Shown here one piece after another: positions 57,309-64,000 of a stretch of 64,000 nt of DNA. Source of the DNA: Streptomyces sp. CB01580. GTDB taxonomy: Bacteria; Actinomycetota; Actinomycetes; Streptomycetales; Streptomycetaceae. A model generated the notes under the pieces. It had not been told where the DNA came from. It was given only the letters and a program-made list of their open reading frames with translations, and searched no databases. The stretch's first letter is position 1, and every line of letters begins with the position of its first letter. Location: assembly GCF_001905795.1 (NCBI RefSeq), contig NZ_LIXJ01000011.1:62001-126000 (forward strand), read 5' to 3'. The position numbers and the translations under genes were made by a program.

Positions 57309-57821
57309 ATGAGACGGTCCCAGGAGAGCGCCTTCCGGGAGTTCGCGGCGGCCCGCATGGGGCATCTCTTCCGTTCGGCGTGCCTGTTGACCAGCGGCGA
57401 CACCTATCTCGCCGAGGATCTGGTGCAGGAGACGCTGGGGCGGATGTATGTGGTGTGGGGTAGGTCGTCGAAGCTCGGCAATCCGGCGGCGTACGCGCAG
57501 ACCGTTCTTGTGCGAGTCTTTCTGGCGCACCAGCGGCGGCGTTCGGCGGGAGAGTGGCCGAGCGACGAGATTCCCGAGGTCTCGGAGACGGCCGCGCAGG
57601 GTGATGCCTCGCTGCGGCTCATGCTCCTGGACGCGCTGCGGAAGCTGCCGGCGAAGGACCGGGCGGTGGTCGTGCTGCGGTATTGGGAGGACCGGTCCGT
57701 CACGGAGACTGCGGACGTCCTCAACGTCAGCTCCGCAGCCGTACGTACCCGCAGCACCCGTGCGCTCGCCCGGCTGAGGGAGCAACTGGGCGACACCATC
57801 GGAGAGTTCGCCGCGCACTGA
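57309..57821 (+). CDS. SigE-family ECF RNA polymerase sigma factor
   Basis: A 170-residue ECF sigma factor of the actinobacterial SigE-type family. Region 2 (~8-75) has FREFAAARMGHLFRSACLLT and YLAEDLVQETLGRMYVVWGR. Region 4 (~108-160) has LRKLPAKDRAVVVLRYWEDR and VTETADVLNVSSAAVRTRST. GGGGGAGGG before ATG 57309 is the ribosome site. The next gene, 41 nt downstream, encodes a single-pass membrane protein that is the likely anti-sigma factor. Together they should sense an envelope signal. Confidence 0.88.
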   Translation: MRRSQESAFREFAAARMGHLFRSACLLTSGDTYLAEDLVQETLGRMYVVWGRSSKLGNPAAYAQTVLVRVFLAHQRRRSAGEWPSDEIPEVSETAAQGDASLRLMLLDALRKLPAKDRAVVVLRYWEDRSVTETADVLNVSSAAVRTRSTRALARLREQLGDTIGEFAAH

Positions 57822-57862
57822 TCAGCCCGACTGACGATGACGAGAAATGGTGGTGGTTTGGC

Positions 57863-59131
57863 ATGTCTGGAACGCAGAAGGACCTGGACGCCTTCGAAGG
57901 CGGGCTCGGTGACGCGCTACGCCGCACCGGGGAGGTCTTCACCGTGGAGGGGCGCCCGCTGGTGGACGGCGGCGTCGTGCGCGGCAGGCGGAGGTTGCGG
58001 CGCAGGCGGGTCGCGGCCGTGACCGGCAGCGTCGCGGCGCTCGCCGTCGTGGGGTTCGGGACGTCGTACACCACAGGGGCGTTCGGCGGCGGCTCGGGGC
58101 GCGGCGGGGCGGGCGTGGCCGCGCAGCCGAAGGTTCAGGAGACCGGCCCTTCGACGAAGTCGTCGCCCGGCAAGGGGCCGCAGCTCTCGGCGCAGCAGGT
58201 GATCGAGAAGTTGGAGGGACTGCTGCCGGAGGGGAGGATCAGCGGGCGGGCAGGGCGCGGTACGGCCGACCGGTTCGGGCCATCGGCGCACCTCGTCTTC
58301 GACGATGGCGGGGGCAAAGCTGCGATCGGCGTGAGCGTCGGTGCCATCGACCCGGACGGCACGGAGGCGGAACAGCAGCTCGAATGCCCCGACAAGACCT
58401 TCGTGCTGTACGACTCCTGCCGGAATGAGACGCTTGCCGACGGTTCGCGCCTGATGGTGTTGCGCGGGTACGAATACCCTGACAAGCGCGTGGACACCAA
58501 GTGGTGGCACGCCTATCTCGTGACCCCCGACGGATACACGGTCGATGCCAGTGAGTGGAACGCGCCCGCAGAGAAGGGTGCCGCTGTTTCAAGGGCCGAG
58601 CCCCCGCTCACTGTTGGGCAGTTGAAGAGCCTCGTCACCTCCGACGAGTGGCGGCCCGTGATGAACGCTCTGGGGAAGGCGGCCCCGGAGCCGGTACGGC
58701 AGCCGTCGGCGCAGGGGCAGGACGGCCAGGCGATCCTGAGGAAGCTCAAGTCGCTGCTGCCCGTGTCCGCGAAGGTGGTCTCCGAGCGCGGTGACGATCG
58801 ATATGCATACGTCGTCGTGAATGACGGCAAGGGCGCGAGCCTGGTGCAGATCAACGTGCAGCCGAACGCGTCAGACGTGGAGGGGGAGCTGTTCGAGGCC
58901 GGGGCGGAGGTGCTGCCGGACGGGACAAAGGTCGTCACGCGTCAGGGCCCGGGCGAGAAGGGCGGCGCGGGCGTGGTGATGTGGACCGTCGACACCATCC
59001 GTACGGACGGCCTCCGGGTCGTGGTGTCCGCGTTCAACTCTGGATCTCAGAACGCGAAGGCCACACGACAGACACCCGCGCTGACCATACAGCAGCTGAA
59101 GTCGATCGCCACGAGCGGGAAGTGGACGTAG
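57863..59131 (+). CDS. Membrane protein with two related outer domains, putative anti-sigma factor
   Basis: 422 residues: a ~48-residue cytosolic part ending in RGRRRLRRRR, one membrane helix (~49-72, VAAVTGSVAALAVVGFGTSY), then a Gly/Pro/Ser linker and a large outer part. The outer part is an internal duplication. The first unit runs from LSAQQVIEKLEGLLPEG to PPLTVGQLKSLVTSDEW; the second from DGQAILRKLKSLLP to PALTIQQLKSIATSGKW. Both contain ADGS/PDGT and VDASEW/VVVSAF-like strands. The gene follows the ECF sigma gene with the same orientation, so the cytosolic part probably holds the sigma factor, although no zinc-type anti-sigma motif is visible. ATG 57863 is one of three close in-frame starts. 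Confidence 0.72.
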   Translation: MSGTQKDLDAFEGGLGDALRRTGEVFTVEGRPLVDGGVVRGRRRLRRRRVAAVTGSVAALAVVGFGTSYTTGAFGGGSGRGGAGVAAQPKVQETGPSTKSSPGKGPQLSAQQVIEKLEGLLPEGRISGRAGRGTADRFGPSAHLVFDDGGGKAAIGVSVGAIDPDGTEAEQQLECPDKTFVLYDSCRNETLADGSRLMVLRGYEYPDKRVDTKWWHAYLVTPDGYTVDASEWNAPAEKGAAVSRAEPPLTVGQLKSLVTSDEWRPVMNALGKAAPEPVRQPSAQGQDGQAILRKLKSLLPVSAKVVSERGDDRYAYVVVNDGKGASLVQINVQPNASDVEGELFEAGAEVLPDGTKVVTRQGPGEKGGAGVVMWTVDTIRTDGLRVVVSAFNSGSQNAKATRQTPALTIQQLKSIATSGKWT

Positions 59132-59349
59132 TCGCCGGAAGACCGGGAGGAGGACCGTGGCGCGCCTGGTTCCCAGGGAGCTGAGCTTGTGGGGCGTGGT
59201 GACCGAACCCGGGCGCTCGCCTTCGAGGAACCGCCCGCACCCTGCCCGCGTACACATCGCCCAGCACGGCACCGCCGCTCCTGGCTGCTCGGCCTGCCCG
59301 GGTGCGAGCCCGTCGGCCGGCGCGATCGATGCCCACACGAGCAGGAAAT

Positions 59350-59507
59350 GCCGCCGGGGCACGGAATCGCCGCACCGGCGCGATGCCTGAGGTCGCCCAC
59401 CACTGCTGGAGGACATCCATCACCGTGCGGAGGGTGTCCTTGTCCGCGGCGGTGATGTCCAGGACCACGAGCCCCAGCTCGGCGATGTGCTGCTCGTCGA
59501 TCTGCAT
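59350..59507 (-). pseudogene. Broken DUF6207-like gene
   Basis: From ATG 59507 (GGTGAGGG before it) the minus strand reads MQIDEQHIAELGLVVLDITA, then ADKDTLRTVMDVLQQWWATS and GIAPVRR. This follows the small actinobacterial DUF6207 family (..NEAHVAEPGLVVVDV.A.D..T...V...L...WATS). The family's conserved proline/arginine-rich end is not in the same frame, so a frameshift near 59363 is likely. The surrounding 59132-59791 stretch holds no other gene I can support. Confidence 0.45.
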
Positions 59508-59791
59508 GCCCTCACCGACGGCCCCGACCGTGGCCGCGGTTCATCGGCGGACAGGGAGCATCCGTACGAGGGAGCCCGGTAACCGACTCGCGCGAAGCTT
59601 CCCCCCGTCACCGACAGGCGCTTCCCCCGCCCCGGTGTCACGCCGCCAGAAAGCAGGGTGACGCCGCCAAGACCCTTGGACACAAGTGAAGGCCCGGACG
59701 ACCGTCTCATCGGCCGACCGTGCGGCAAGCGGCTGCCATCCGCTCATTTTGGGGTGGCGGGCACCTGTCCTGAACCACGAAGATGGTCTGC

Positions 59792-60430
59792 ATGGGGTGT
59801 GACATACACGGCTTCATCGAATGCCGCCGAGGCTATCGCGACTACGAGAACGACTCCTGCTGGCATGCCGCCATCAACCTGGATCACCTGTACGACGCAC
59901 GGGACTACGACGCCTTCGGATGTCTCTTCGGGGTCCGCAACGATTTCGGGATCACCAACGATAGGGCGTTCGAGCCGCTCGCAGCCGCCCGCGGCCTTCC
60001 CCCCGATGTGTCGAAGCGCGTCCGTGATCTGTATGAGGACCACGAGGGGCACAGCCCCACCTCCATCAGCTGGGCAGAGGTCGAGAAGGCCGACTGGGAC
60101 GTGCTGTCCTTGCAGCCGGACCCCTACGTGCACGAGTACCGCCGCAGTGCCGATGGCAGCTGGCAGCTGTACAGCCGGCACTTGGGGGCCCCGCAAGCGT
60201 TCCTCGATCTCTCCGGTTGCCCCCCGGACGTCGCCGACCGGGCCGGCCTCCACTTCCCCGAAGGCACCGAATGGCTCGACGGCGACCGGCTATTTCGTAC
60301 AGGTCGCCTCAGACGCAAAGACGTCGTCCGCCCGGACGGGCAGTGGAAGCCCGTCTGGACAGTCATGCGCACTCTCGCGGGACTGCACGGGAGCGAGGCG
60401 ATCAGACTCGTCGTCTGGTTCGACAGCTGA
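59792..60430 (+). CDS. MGCDIH-family hypothetical protein
   Basis: A 212-residue soluble protein starting MGCDIHGFIECRRGYRDYEN. The MGCDIH start recurs in a family found in bacteria and phages, with no function known to me. It is rich in Asp, Trp and Tyr (NLDHLYDARDYDAFGCLFGV; DWDVLSLQPDPYVHEYRRSA; WKPVWTVMRTLAGLHG). An in-frame ATG nine bases upstream (59783) would give MVCMGCDIH; I choose 59792 because the family begins there. No neighbour explains it. It may have come from a phage. Confidence 0.65.
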   Translation: MGCDIHGFIECRRGYRDYENDSCWHAAINLDHLYDARDYDAFGCLFGVRNDFGITNDRAFEPLAAARGLPPDVSKRVRDLYEDHEGHSPTSISWAEVEKADWDVLSLQPDPYVHEYRRSADGSWQLYSRHLGAPQAFLDLSGCPPDVADRAGLHFPEGTEWLDGDRLFRTGRLRRKDVVRPDGQWKPVWTVMRTLAGLHGSEAIRLVVWFDS

Positions 60431-60623
60431 GCAGGGCCCCCGATCAACTTCCACCTGTGAGTGGAACGCCGCGCCCGTGCGTGCCGCCAAAGTGATCCGT
60501 CGACAGATCGAGGACCGGGGCGACGAATACCACTGCGTCGAAGGTTCCGGGAACCTCGACCTCCCCGGAACGTCGAACTGTTCGGGCCCCGGCGGCGTGC
60601 TGGTGGGCCCGGACGCCTGGGGC

Positions 60624-60675
60624 GCCAACCGCCAACCGCCAACCGCCGACTGCCAACTGCCAACTGCCAACCGCC
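60624..60675 (+). repeat. 7-nt tandem repeat tract (CCAACYG)
   Basis: About seven head-to-tail copies of CCAACCG/CCAACTG with one CCGACTG variant run directly into the truncated acetyltransferase gene. In protein terms it would encode Thr-Ala-Asn/Gln-Pro mixes in three frames. Such a tract is prone to slippage. Confidence 0.75.
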
Positions 60676-60993
60676 GGCTATGTGCACCGGTTGATGGTGG
60701 ACCACGGTACCGTTCCGCCGGGTACCGGGCGAAGGCTCCTGCGGGCCGCGGAACGCCGTGTGGCGGGGCCGGGCCGTATCCAGCCCCGCCTCGACTGCCT
60801 GGCGAGCAACCCACGGCTGACCTCGTACTGCCTCGACACCGGCTACCGGGTCTTCGGTCACAAGGCGGACAAGCCGCAGCAGGGCGGCACGACCATGAAC
60901 TTCGCCTTTCTCGAAAAGTCCGTACGGTACGGCGCCCGAGACATCCGACAACCCGTAGGAAGAACGGCCCAGACGCGTCCAGCCTGCGAGTGA
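60676..60993 (+). pseudogene. N-terminally truncated GNAT acetyltransferase
   Basis: The frame GYVHRLMVDHGTVPPGTGRR then LLRAAERRVA, LDCLASNPRLTSYCLDTGYR and FAFLEK is the C-terminal half of a GNAT protein. It contains the acetyl-CoA loop (GTGRRLL, where (Q/R)xxGxG/A is usual) and the LDC.ASNPRL..YY...G(F/Y) end. The N-terminal half and any ribosome site are absent; instead a 7-nt repeat tract abuts it. GTG 60682 could start a shorter product, but that would lack half the fold. Confidence 0.55.
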
Positions 60994-61070
60994 GGCAACC
61001 GTCCCGCGCGACCGTCCAGTTCGACGCTTTCCGCCGCCATGGCGAACAGCCCCTCGTAGAGTGGACGGTC

Positions 61071-61709
61071 ATGGCCGAGTCTCACCCGCTGCTGGGCATG
61101 TTCCTCAATGCCGCCGACGGACGCTTCCCGCCCGCGGACGGAGGCACAACCGTTCTTCCCCCTCTGCCGGGCGGCTTGGAGTGCTCGGTCGCCTTCACCG
61201 GGCACGCCGTGATCGCCACCGCTCTGTCCTCTTCCGACGTCCGGGCTCATGGAGCCGACGGCTACGGGGCTTCCATGGCCCCCGACTTCCTGCGGTACCT
61301 CGCAGGTCGCGAGGGGTGGATCGACAGTGTCGACGTGATACTCGTCGCGCGTGGCGCGCCGGGGCCTGGCCGTCTGCCCGAACGTCTCGACCTTGCTGAC
61401 CACCCCCGTGTTCGTCACGCTCGGGCGTTGCGTGCCGACGTCTGTGTCTACGGAGACGAACGCGGTCTCGTCACCCTCGCCGACGGGCTGGCCGGCCGAC
61501 GTGAGACAAGCGTCGAACTCGACCACCCCGGGAGTGGTGGAGCCGGACTGGGGCGCTCCCTGCTGCGTGACGCGCTCGCCCGGGTCCCCGCCGGTGAGCC
61601 GGTCTTCGCCGCAGTCGCCCCGGGTAACGCGCGATCCCTTCGGGCCTTCCTCGCGGCTGGATACATTCCGCTGGGCAGCGAGGTCATCATCCGCCCCCAG
61701 GGCAGATGA
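61071..61709 (+). CDS. GNAT-family N-acetyltransferase
   Basis: 212 residues. The N-terminal half is divergent (LLGMFLNAADGRFPPADGGT, FTGHAVIATALSSSDVRAHG). The C-terminal half has a GNAT core: ETSVELDHPGSGGAGLGRSL then LRDALARVPAGEPVFAAVAP and GNARSLRAFLAAGYIPLGSE, including the G-x-G-x-x-L pantetheine loop. The substrate is unknown. A TAGAGT -10 box (61057-61062) lies 8 nt before ATG 61071 with no ribosome site, so the gene is probably leaderless. The stop overlaps the MerR start (ATGA), which suggests that the MerR protein is made with it. Confidence 0.78.
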   Translation: MAESHPLLGMFLNAADGRFPPADGGTTVLPPLPGGLECSVAFTGHAVIATALSSSDVRAHGADGYGASMAPDFLRYLAGREGWIDSVDVILVARGAPGPGRLPERLDLADHPRVRHARALRADVCVYGDERGLVTLADGLAGRRETSVELDHPGSGGAGLGRSLLRDALARVPAGEPVFAAVAPGNARSLRAFLAAGYIPLGSEVIIRPQGR

Positions 61710-62146
61710 GGACCGGCGAGACAGCGGCGCGCACGGACACCCCCGTTCGGCTGCTCCGCTACTACGAGGAACGGGGACTGATCGAACCGCAACGCTTGTC
61801 CAACGGGGGCGACCACGACGAGCATCTGGTCGACCGCGTGCAGCAGATACGCGGCTTGCCGGATGTCGGTATCCCGACCAGGCTGATCCGGAGCGTCCTG
61901 CCGTGCCTGAATGAGCCGCGGAGTATCCACATGCCCTCCATCACCCCGGACACGGTGGAAACGCTGGAAGGCGGGCGGGACAGGATGACCGACAAGATTC
62001 GTTGCCTCACCCGGAACGGAGACGCGATCACCTCGGGTTGCCGGCCTCGAAGACCCGTTCGGGACCCAGGCCGTACGCGTGTGCCCCGCGGCGAGCGAGA
62101 CGTGCGGCAGCGGCGGTGCCCGGGTCTGAGGCTGCGCCGGTCATGA
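61706..62146 (+). CDS. MerR-family regulator with an abnormal C-terminus
   Basis: 146 residues. The first ~112 follow an actinobacterial MerR type closely: GETAARTDTPVRLLRYYEER, GLIEPQRLSNGG, DEHLVDRVQQIRGL, PTRLIRSVLPCLNEPRSIHM, RDRMTDKIRCLTRNGDAI. The family normally ends a few residues later, but here the frame runs on with SGCRPRRPVRDPGRTRVPRG, a basic Arg/Pro-rich tail typical of a shifted frame. The wing region also has a short loss (SNGGDHDEH instead of SNGYRDYDEH). A late frameshift or recent loss of the stop is likely; DNA binding may be preserved. It is coupled to the upstream GNAT gene. Confidence 0.6.
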   Translation: MRTGETAARTDTPVRLLRYYEERGLIEPQRLSNGGDHDEHLVDRVQQIRGLPDVGIPTRLIRSVLPCLNEPRSIHMPSITPDTVETLEGGRDRMTDKIRCLTRNGDAITSGCRPRRPVRDPGRTRVPRGERDVRQRRCPGLRLRRS

Positions 62147-62168
62147 GCGCGGCAGGCCATGACTTGTC

Positions 62169-62258
62169 CCGCAGCACCACTGCGGCGACGATCCTGCCCC
62201 TCGGGCGATCCTCGACCATCGGAGTCTCTGTGGGTTCGACCCGCAGCACCACTGCGGC
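62169..62258. repeat. Pair of 18-bp direct repeats
   Basis: CCGCAGCACCACTGCGGC occurs at 62169-62186 and 62241-62258, exactly 72 bp apart; each copy is a small hairpin (CCGCAG/CTGCGG). The spacing is a multiple of three and both copies read AAVVLR on the minus strand, so this may be a fossil coding repeat. Confidence 0.5.
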
Positions 62259-62719
62259 CAGGTCGCTCGGCTTGCCCGGGCCCGGCCGGGCCCAGGGCCC
62301 CCAGATCGTGGAGCCGCGCCCGTTTACCAGCGCATGCCGAGTGCATCGATTAGCCGCAGTAGACGCTACGGCCGGCCTTCCGCTCACCGAGCGAATACGG
62401 GCATGGCCGCGGGCCGCCGACGTGGATGCGCACCTGCACGACCGGCTGCTCGCTGCCCACCGGCCCGGTACCGTCGGCGCTGGTCGGCGGTGGGACCGGT
62501 CGGCCGAGACCATCGTGCGGCTGCTGGCCGCCGACGCCGGAAGACGCTCGGCCGGCCTGGTGTCGAGGGACCACCCTCCCGAGCGGGTCGCCGCCCTGGA
62601 AGAGCAGGCGCGCGGCGCTCGGTCCGGCTCGCGCGCCCGCCACCGTCCGATGATTCGACGGCGCGGACTGGCTGGGCAGACGGACGCTGGGCGCCCCATG
62701 AGGTGTCGTACGGCGGCAT
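62259..62719. other. Gene-poor stretch before the AAA ATPase
   Basis: No supported gene. A plus frame near 62378-62640 (LTERIRAWPRAADVDAHLHD, RLLAADAGRRSAGLVSRD) has coding-like codons but no start or family, perhaps the remains of a gene. Confidence 0.35.
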
Positions 62720-62732
62720 TAGGCTGTCGATC
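62720..62732 (+). promoter_or_regulatory. Leaderless -10 box of the AAA ATPase gene
   Basis: TAGGCT at 62720-62725, then seven bases, then ATG 62733, with no ribosome site: a leaderless start. Confidence 0.55.
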
Positions 62733-63968
62733 ATGCTGGACGACCCTCCTCTCATACGTAGTCTGCGTACCGCAGTTGCCGCCGCTCCCGCCGACGTACC
62801 TCTGCGGCTCCACCTGGCCCAGCTCCTGCTGGAGGCGGGCCGGTCCGACGAGGCCGTCGCGGAGGCGGCCGTGGCCCTTCAGCACGCGCCGGGCGACGCC
62901 CAGGCCAGGGACCTGATGGCCCGGGCGATGGGCACACCGCCCCCGTCTCCGGCACAACCCCCGCGCCCGCAGGCCGGGTTCGACTGGAAAGCTGCTCAGG
63001 AACAGGTCGGGGACGCCGTGCCGCCGCGGTTCGCCGAGACACCGGTCCGCGCGGACGGGCAGGACGACTCCGCGGGTGCCGACGTGTGGGACGTGGAGGG
63101 GCCCAGCACCGTACGGCTGGCCGACGTCGGCGGCATGCAGGATGTGAAGGACCGACTGGACGCCGCCTTCCTCACCCCGCTGCGCAACCCTGAACTGCGC
63201 AAGCTGTACGGCAAGAGTCTTCGCGGCGGGCTGCTGCTGTACGGCCCGCCCGGCTGCGGCAAGACGTTCATCGCGCGGGCGGTGGCCGGCGAACTCGGCG
63301 CAGCGTTTCTGTCCGTGTCCGTGAACGACGTGCTCGACATGTGGATCGGCAACTCCGAGCGCAACATGCACGAGATCTTCGAGACCGCTCGCCGCCAGGC
63401 GCCCTGCGTGGTCTTCCTGGACGAGCTGGACGCGCTTGGCGCCAAGCGAAGCCGCACCGCGCACAGCGGCATGCGCAACGTGGTCAACCAACTGCTCAGC
63501 GAGTTGGACGGCATCGACTCGGCGGCGAACCAGGGGGTTTTCGTGCTGGCCGCCACCAACGTGCCCTGGGACGTGGACAACGCCCTGCGCCGTCCCGGCC
63601 GCCTGGACAGGACGATCCTCGTCCTCCCGCCCGACGGACCCGCCCGGGAGGCGATCCTCCGCTACCACCTGCGGGACCGGCCCATCGAGAACGTCGACCT
63701 GAGCAAACTGGTCAAGATCACCGACGGTCTGTCCGGCGCGGACCTCGCCCATGTCTGCGAGGCGGCGGCCGAGCGGGCACTGCTGGACTCGGTGAGCACC
63801 GGAACCGTACGGATGATCGGCATGAAGGACCTGCTGGCCGCCGCCAACGATGTCGTGCCGTCCGCTGAACCTTGGTTCGCCTCCGCGCGCAACGTGGCGA
63901 TGTTCGCCAACGAGGGCGGCATGTACGACGACCTCGTGAGGTACTTGAAGAAGAGGCGCAAGCTGTGA
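62733..63968 (+). CDS. TPR-containing AAA+ ATPase
   Basis: 411 residues. A short N-terminal TPR-like helical pair (~10-65: PLRLHLAQLLLEAGRSDEAV, EAAVALQHAPGDAQARDLMA), a Pro-rich linker, then one FtsH/Cdc48-type AAA domain. The domain has VGGMQDVKDRLDAAFLTPLR, Walker A LYGPPGCGKTF (Lys177), Walker B VVFLDELDALG (Asp230-Glu231), and the second region of homology with arginine fingers LRRPGRLDRTI. The sensor/lid end reads GLSGADLAHVCEAAAERALL. No protease domain is attached. It is coupled by a GTGA overlap to a gene leaving the window, so the pair probably works as one machine. Confidence 0.83.
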   Translation: MLDDPPLIRSLRTAVAAAPADVPLRLHLAQLLLEAGRSDEAVAEAAVALQHAPGDAQARDLMARAMGTPPPSPAQPPRPQAGFDWKAAQEQVGDAVPPRFAETPVRADGQDDSAGADVWDVEGPSTVRLADVGGMQDVKDRLDAAFLTPLRNPELRKLYGKSLRGGLLLYGPPGCGKTFIARAVAGELGAAFLSVSVNDVLDMWIGNSERNMHEIFETARRQAPCVVFLDELDALGAKRSRTAHSGMRNVVNQLLSELDGIDSAANQGVFVLAATNVPWDVDNALRRPGRLDRTILVLPPDGPAREAILRYHLRDRPIENVDLSKLVKITDGLSGADLAHVCEAAAERALLDSVSTGTVRMIGMKDLLAAANDVVPSAEPWFASARNVAMFANEGGMYDDLVRYLKKRRKL

Positions 63969-64000
63969 CCACACCCCTGCCCCCTGCCGTGGAACGGGCC
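63965..64000 (+). CDS. Start of a gene coupled to the AAA ATPase (3' end outside window)
   Basis: GTG 63965 overlaps the ATPase stop (GTGA) and opens VTTPLPPAVERA, which is still open at the window edge. Only 12 residues are visible, too few to name the product; the coupling points to a partner of the ATPase. Confidence 0.5.
   Translation, partial: MTTPLPPAVERA

Noticed and set aside
62230..62252. tRNA T-arm-like GGGTTCGACCC followed by GCAGCACCA
   Set aside because: No matching acceptor stem, anticodon arm or D-arm at the right distances; chance similarity within an 18-bp direct repeat.
1..64000. CRISPR arrays, rRNA operons, integrase att sites
   Set aside because: No regularly spaced repeats, rRNA-like sequence or tyrosine integrase was seen; the only integrated element with provable ends is the Tn3-family transposon.

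Overview
The window is a high-GC stretch (about 70% G+C by eye) of a Streptomyces or close relative. The evidence is strong third-position GC codon use, many overlapping ATGA/GTGA start-stop junctions, several apparently leaderless promoters with a TANNNT -10 box 6 to 8 nt before the start codon, and gene families typical of actinomycetes: SpoIIE-type phosphatase, SigE-family ECF sigma factor, PucR regulators, ROK kinases and Tat-exported glycosidases. It reads as an accessory, catabolism-rich part of the chromosome with much transposon debris. It contains no rRNA, tRNA or CRISPR that I can support.

Left part (1-16.5 kb). After the tail of an unknown gene comes a compact hydroxyproline/proline-peptide utilisation locus. 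It holds a three-subunit FAD/[2Fe-2S] amino-acid dehydrogenase, a DapA-fold Schiff-base lyase, two proline-racemase-superfamily enzymes, an ornithine-cyclodeaminase/ketimine-reductase-like enzyme, an FCD-type GntR regulator, a complete Dpp-type oligopeptide ABC transporter and a divergent DPP-IV-like S9 peptidase. Five start regions in this locus share a TGTSACA core lying on or beside the -10 box, so the GntR protein probably controls the whole set. The inferred flow is: import Pro/Hyp peptides, release Xaa-Pro/Hyp dipeptides, epimerise 4-Hyp, oxidise it, then deaminate it to alpha-ketoglutarate semialdehyde. A side branch would take 3-hydroxyproline to proline.

16.5-27 kb. Small secreted protein, membrane PP2C/SpoIIE phosphatase, and a patch of two decayed transposases. 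Then comes an alpha-galactoside operon (class-V aminotransferase-fold protein, ABC sugar importer, GH36 alpha-galactosidase, LacI regulator) with a LacI-type operator at its front.

27.5-33.6 kb. A complete 6,058-bp Tn3-family transposon, with 55-bp perfect terminal inverted repeats and a 5-bp TGAAT target duplication. It carries tnpA, a resolvase with a fused N-terminal zinc-finger-like motif, a small membrane protein and a protein with two winged-helix-like halves.

33.6-43.4 kb. Small secreted protein, an Imm5-like putative immunity protein, and a D-alanine-type locus: amino-acid permease, broken D-amino-acid dehydrogenase, two PucR regulators and alanine racemase. A relic of a second Tn3-family transposase closes this part.

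43.4-54.1 kb. A tightly coupled nine-gene amino-sugar operon: LacI, FAD_oxidored-type protein, ABC importer, ROK kinase, NanE-type 2-epimerase, exported DUF4127 protein and exported GH20 hexosaminidase. It sits behind a textbook promoter and a perfect 24-bp operator. The combination of the FAD protein and DUF4127 with NanE, ROK and GH20 is the best candidate here for an undescribed pathway.

54.1-64 kb. Type-B carboxylesterase, a hypothetical protein, an ECF sigma factor with a putative anti-sigma partner that has an internal duplication, a decayed DUF6207 gene, an MGCDIH-family protein, a truncated GNAT gene preceded by 7-nt tandem repeats, a GNAT-MerR pair, and a TPR-AAA ATPase coupled to a gene that runs off the right edge.
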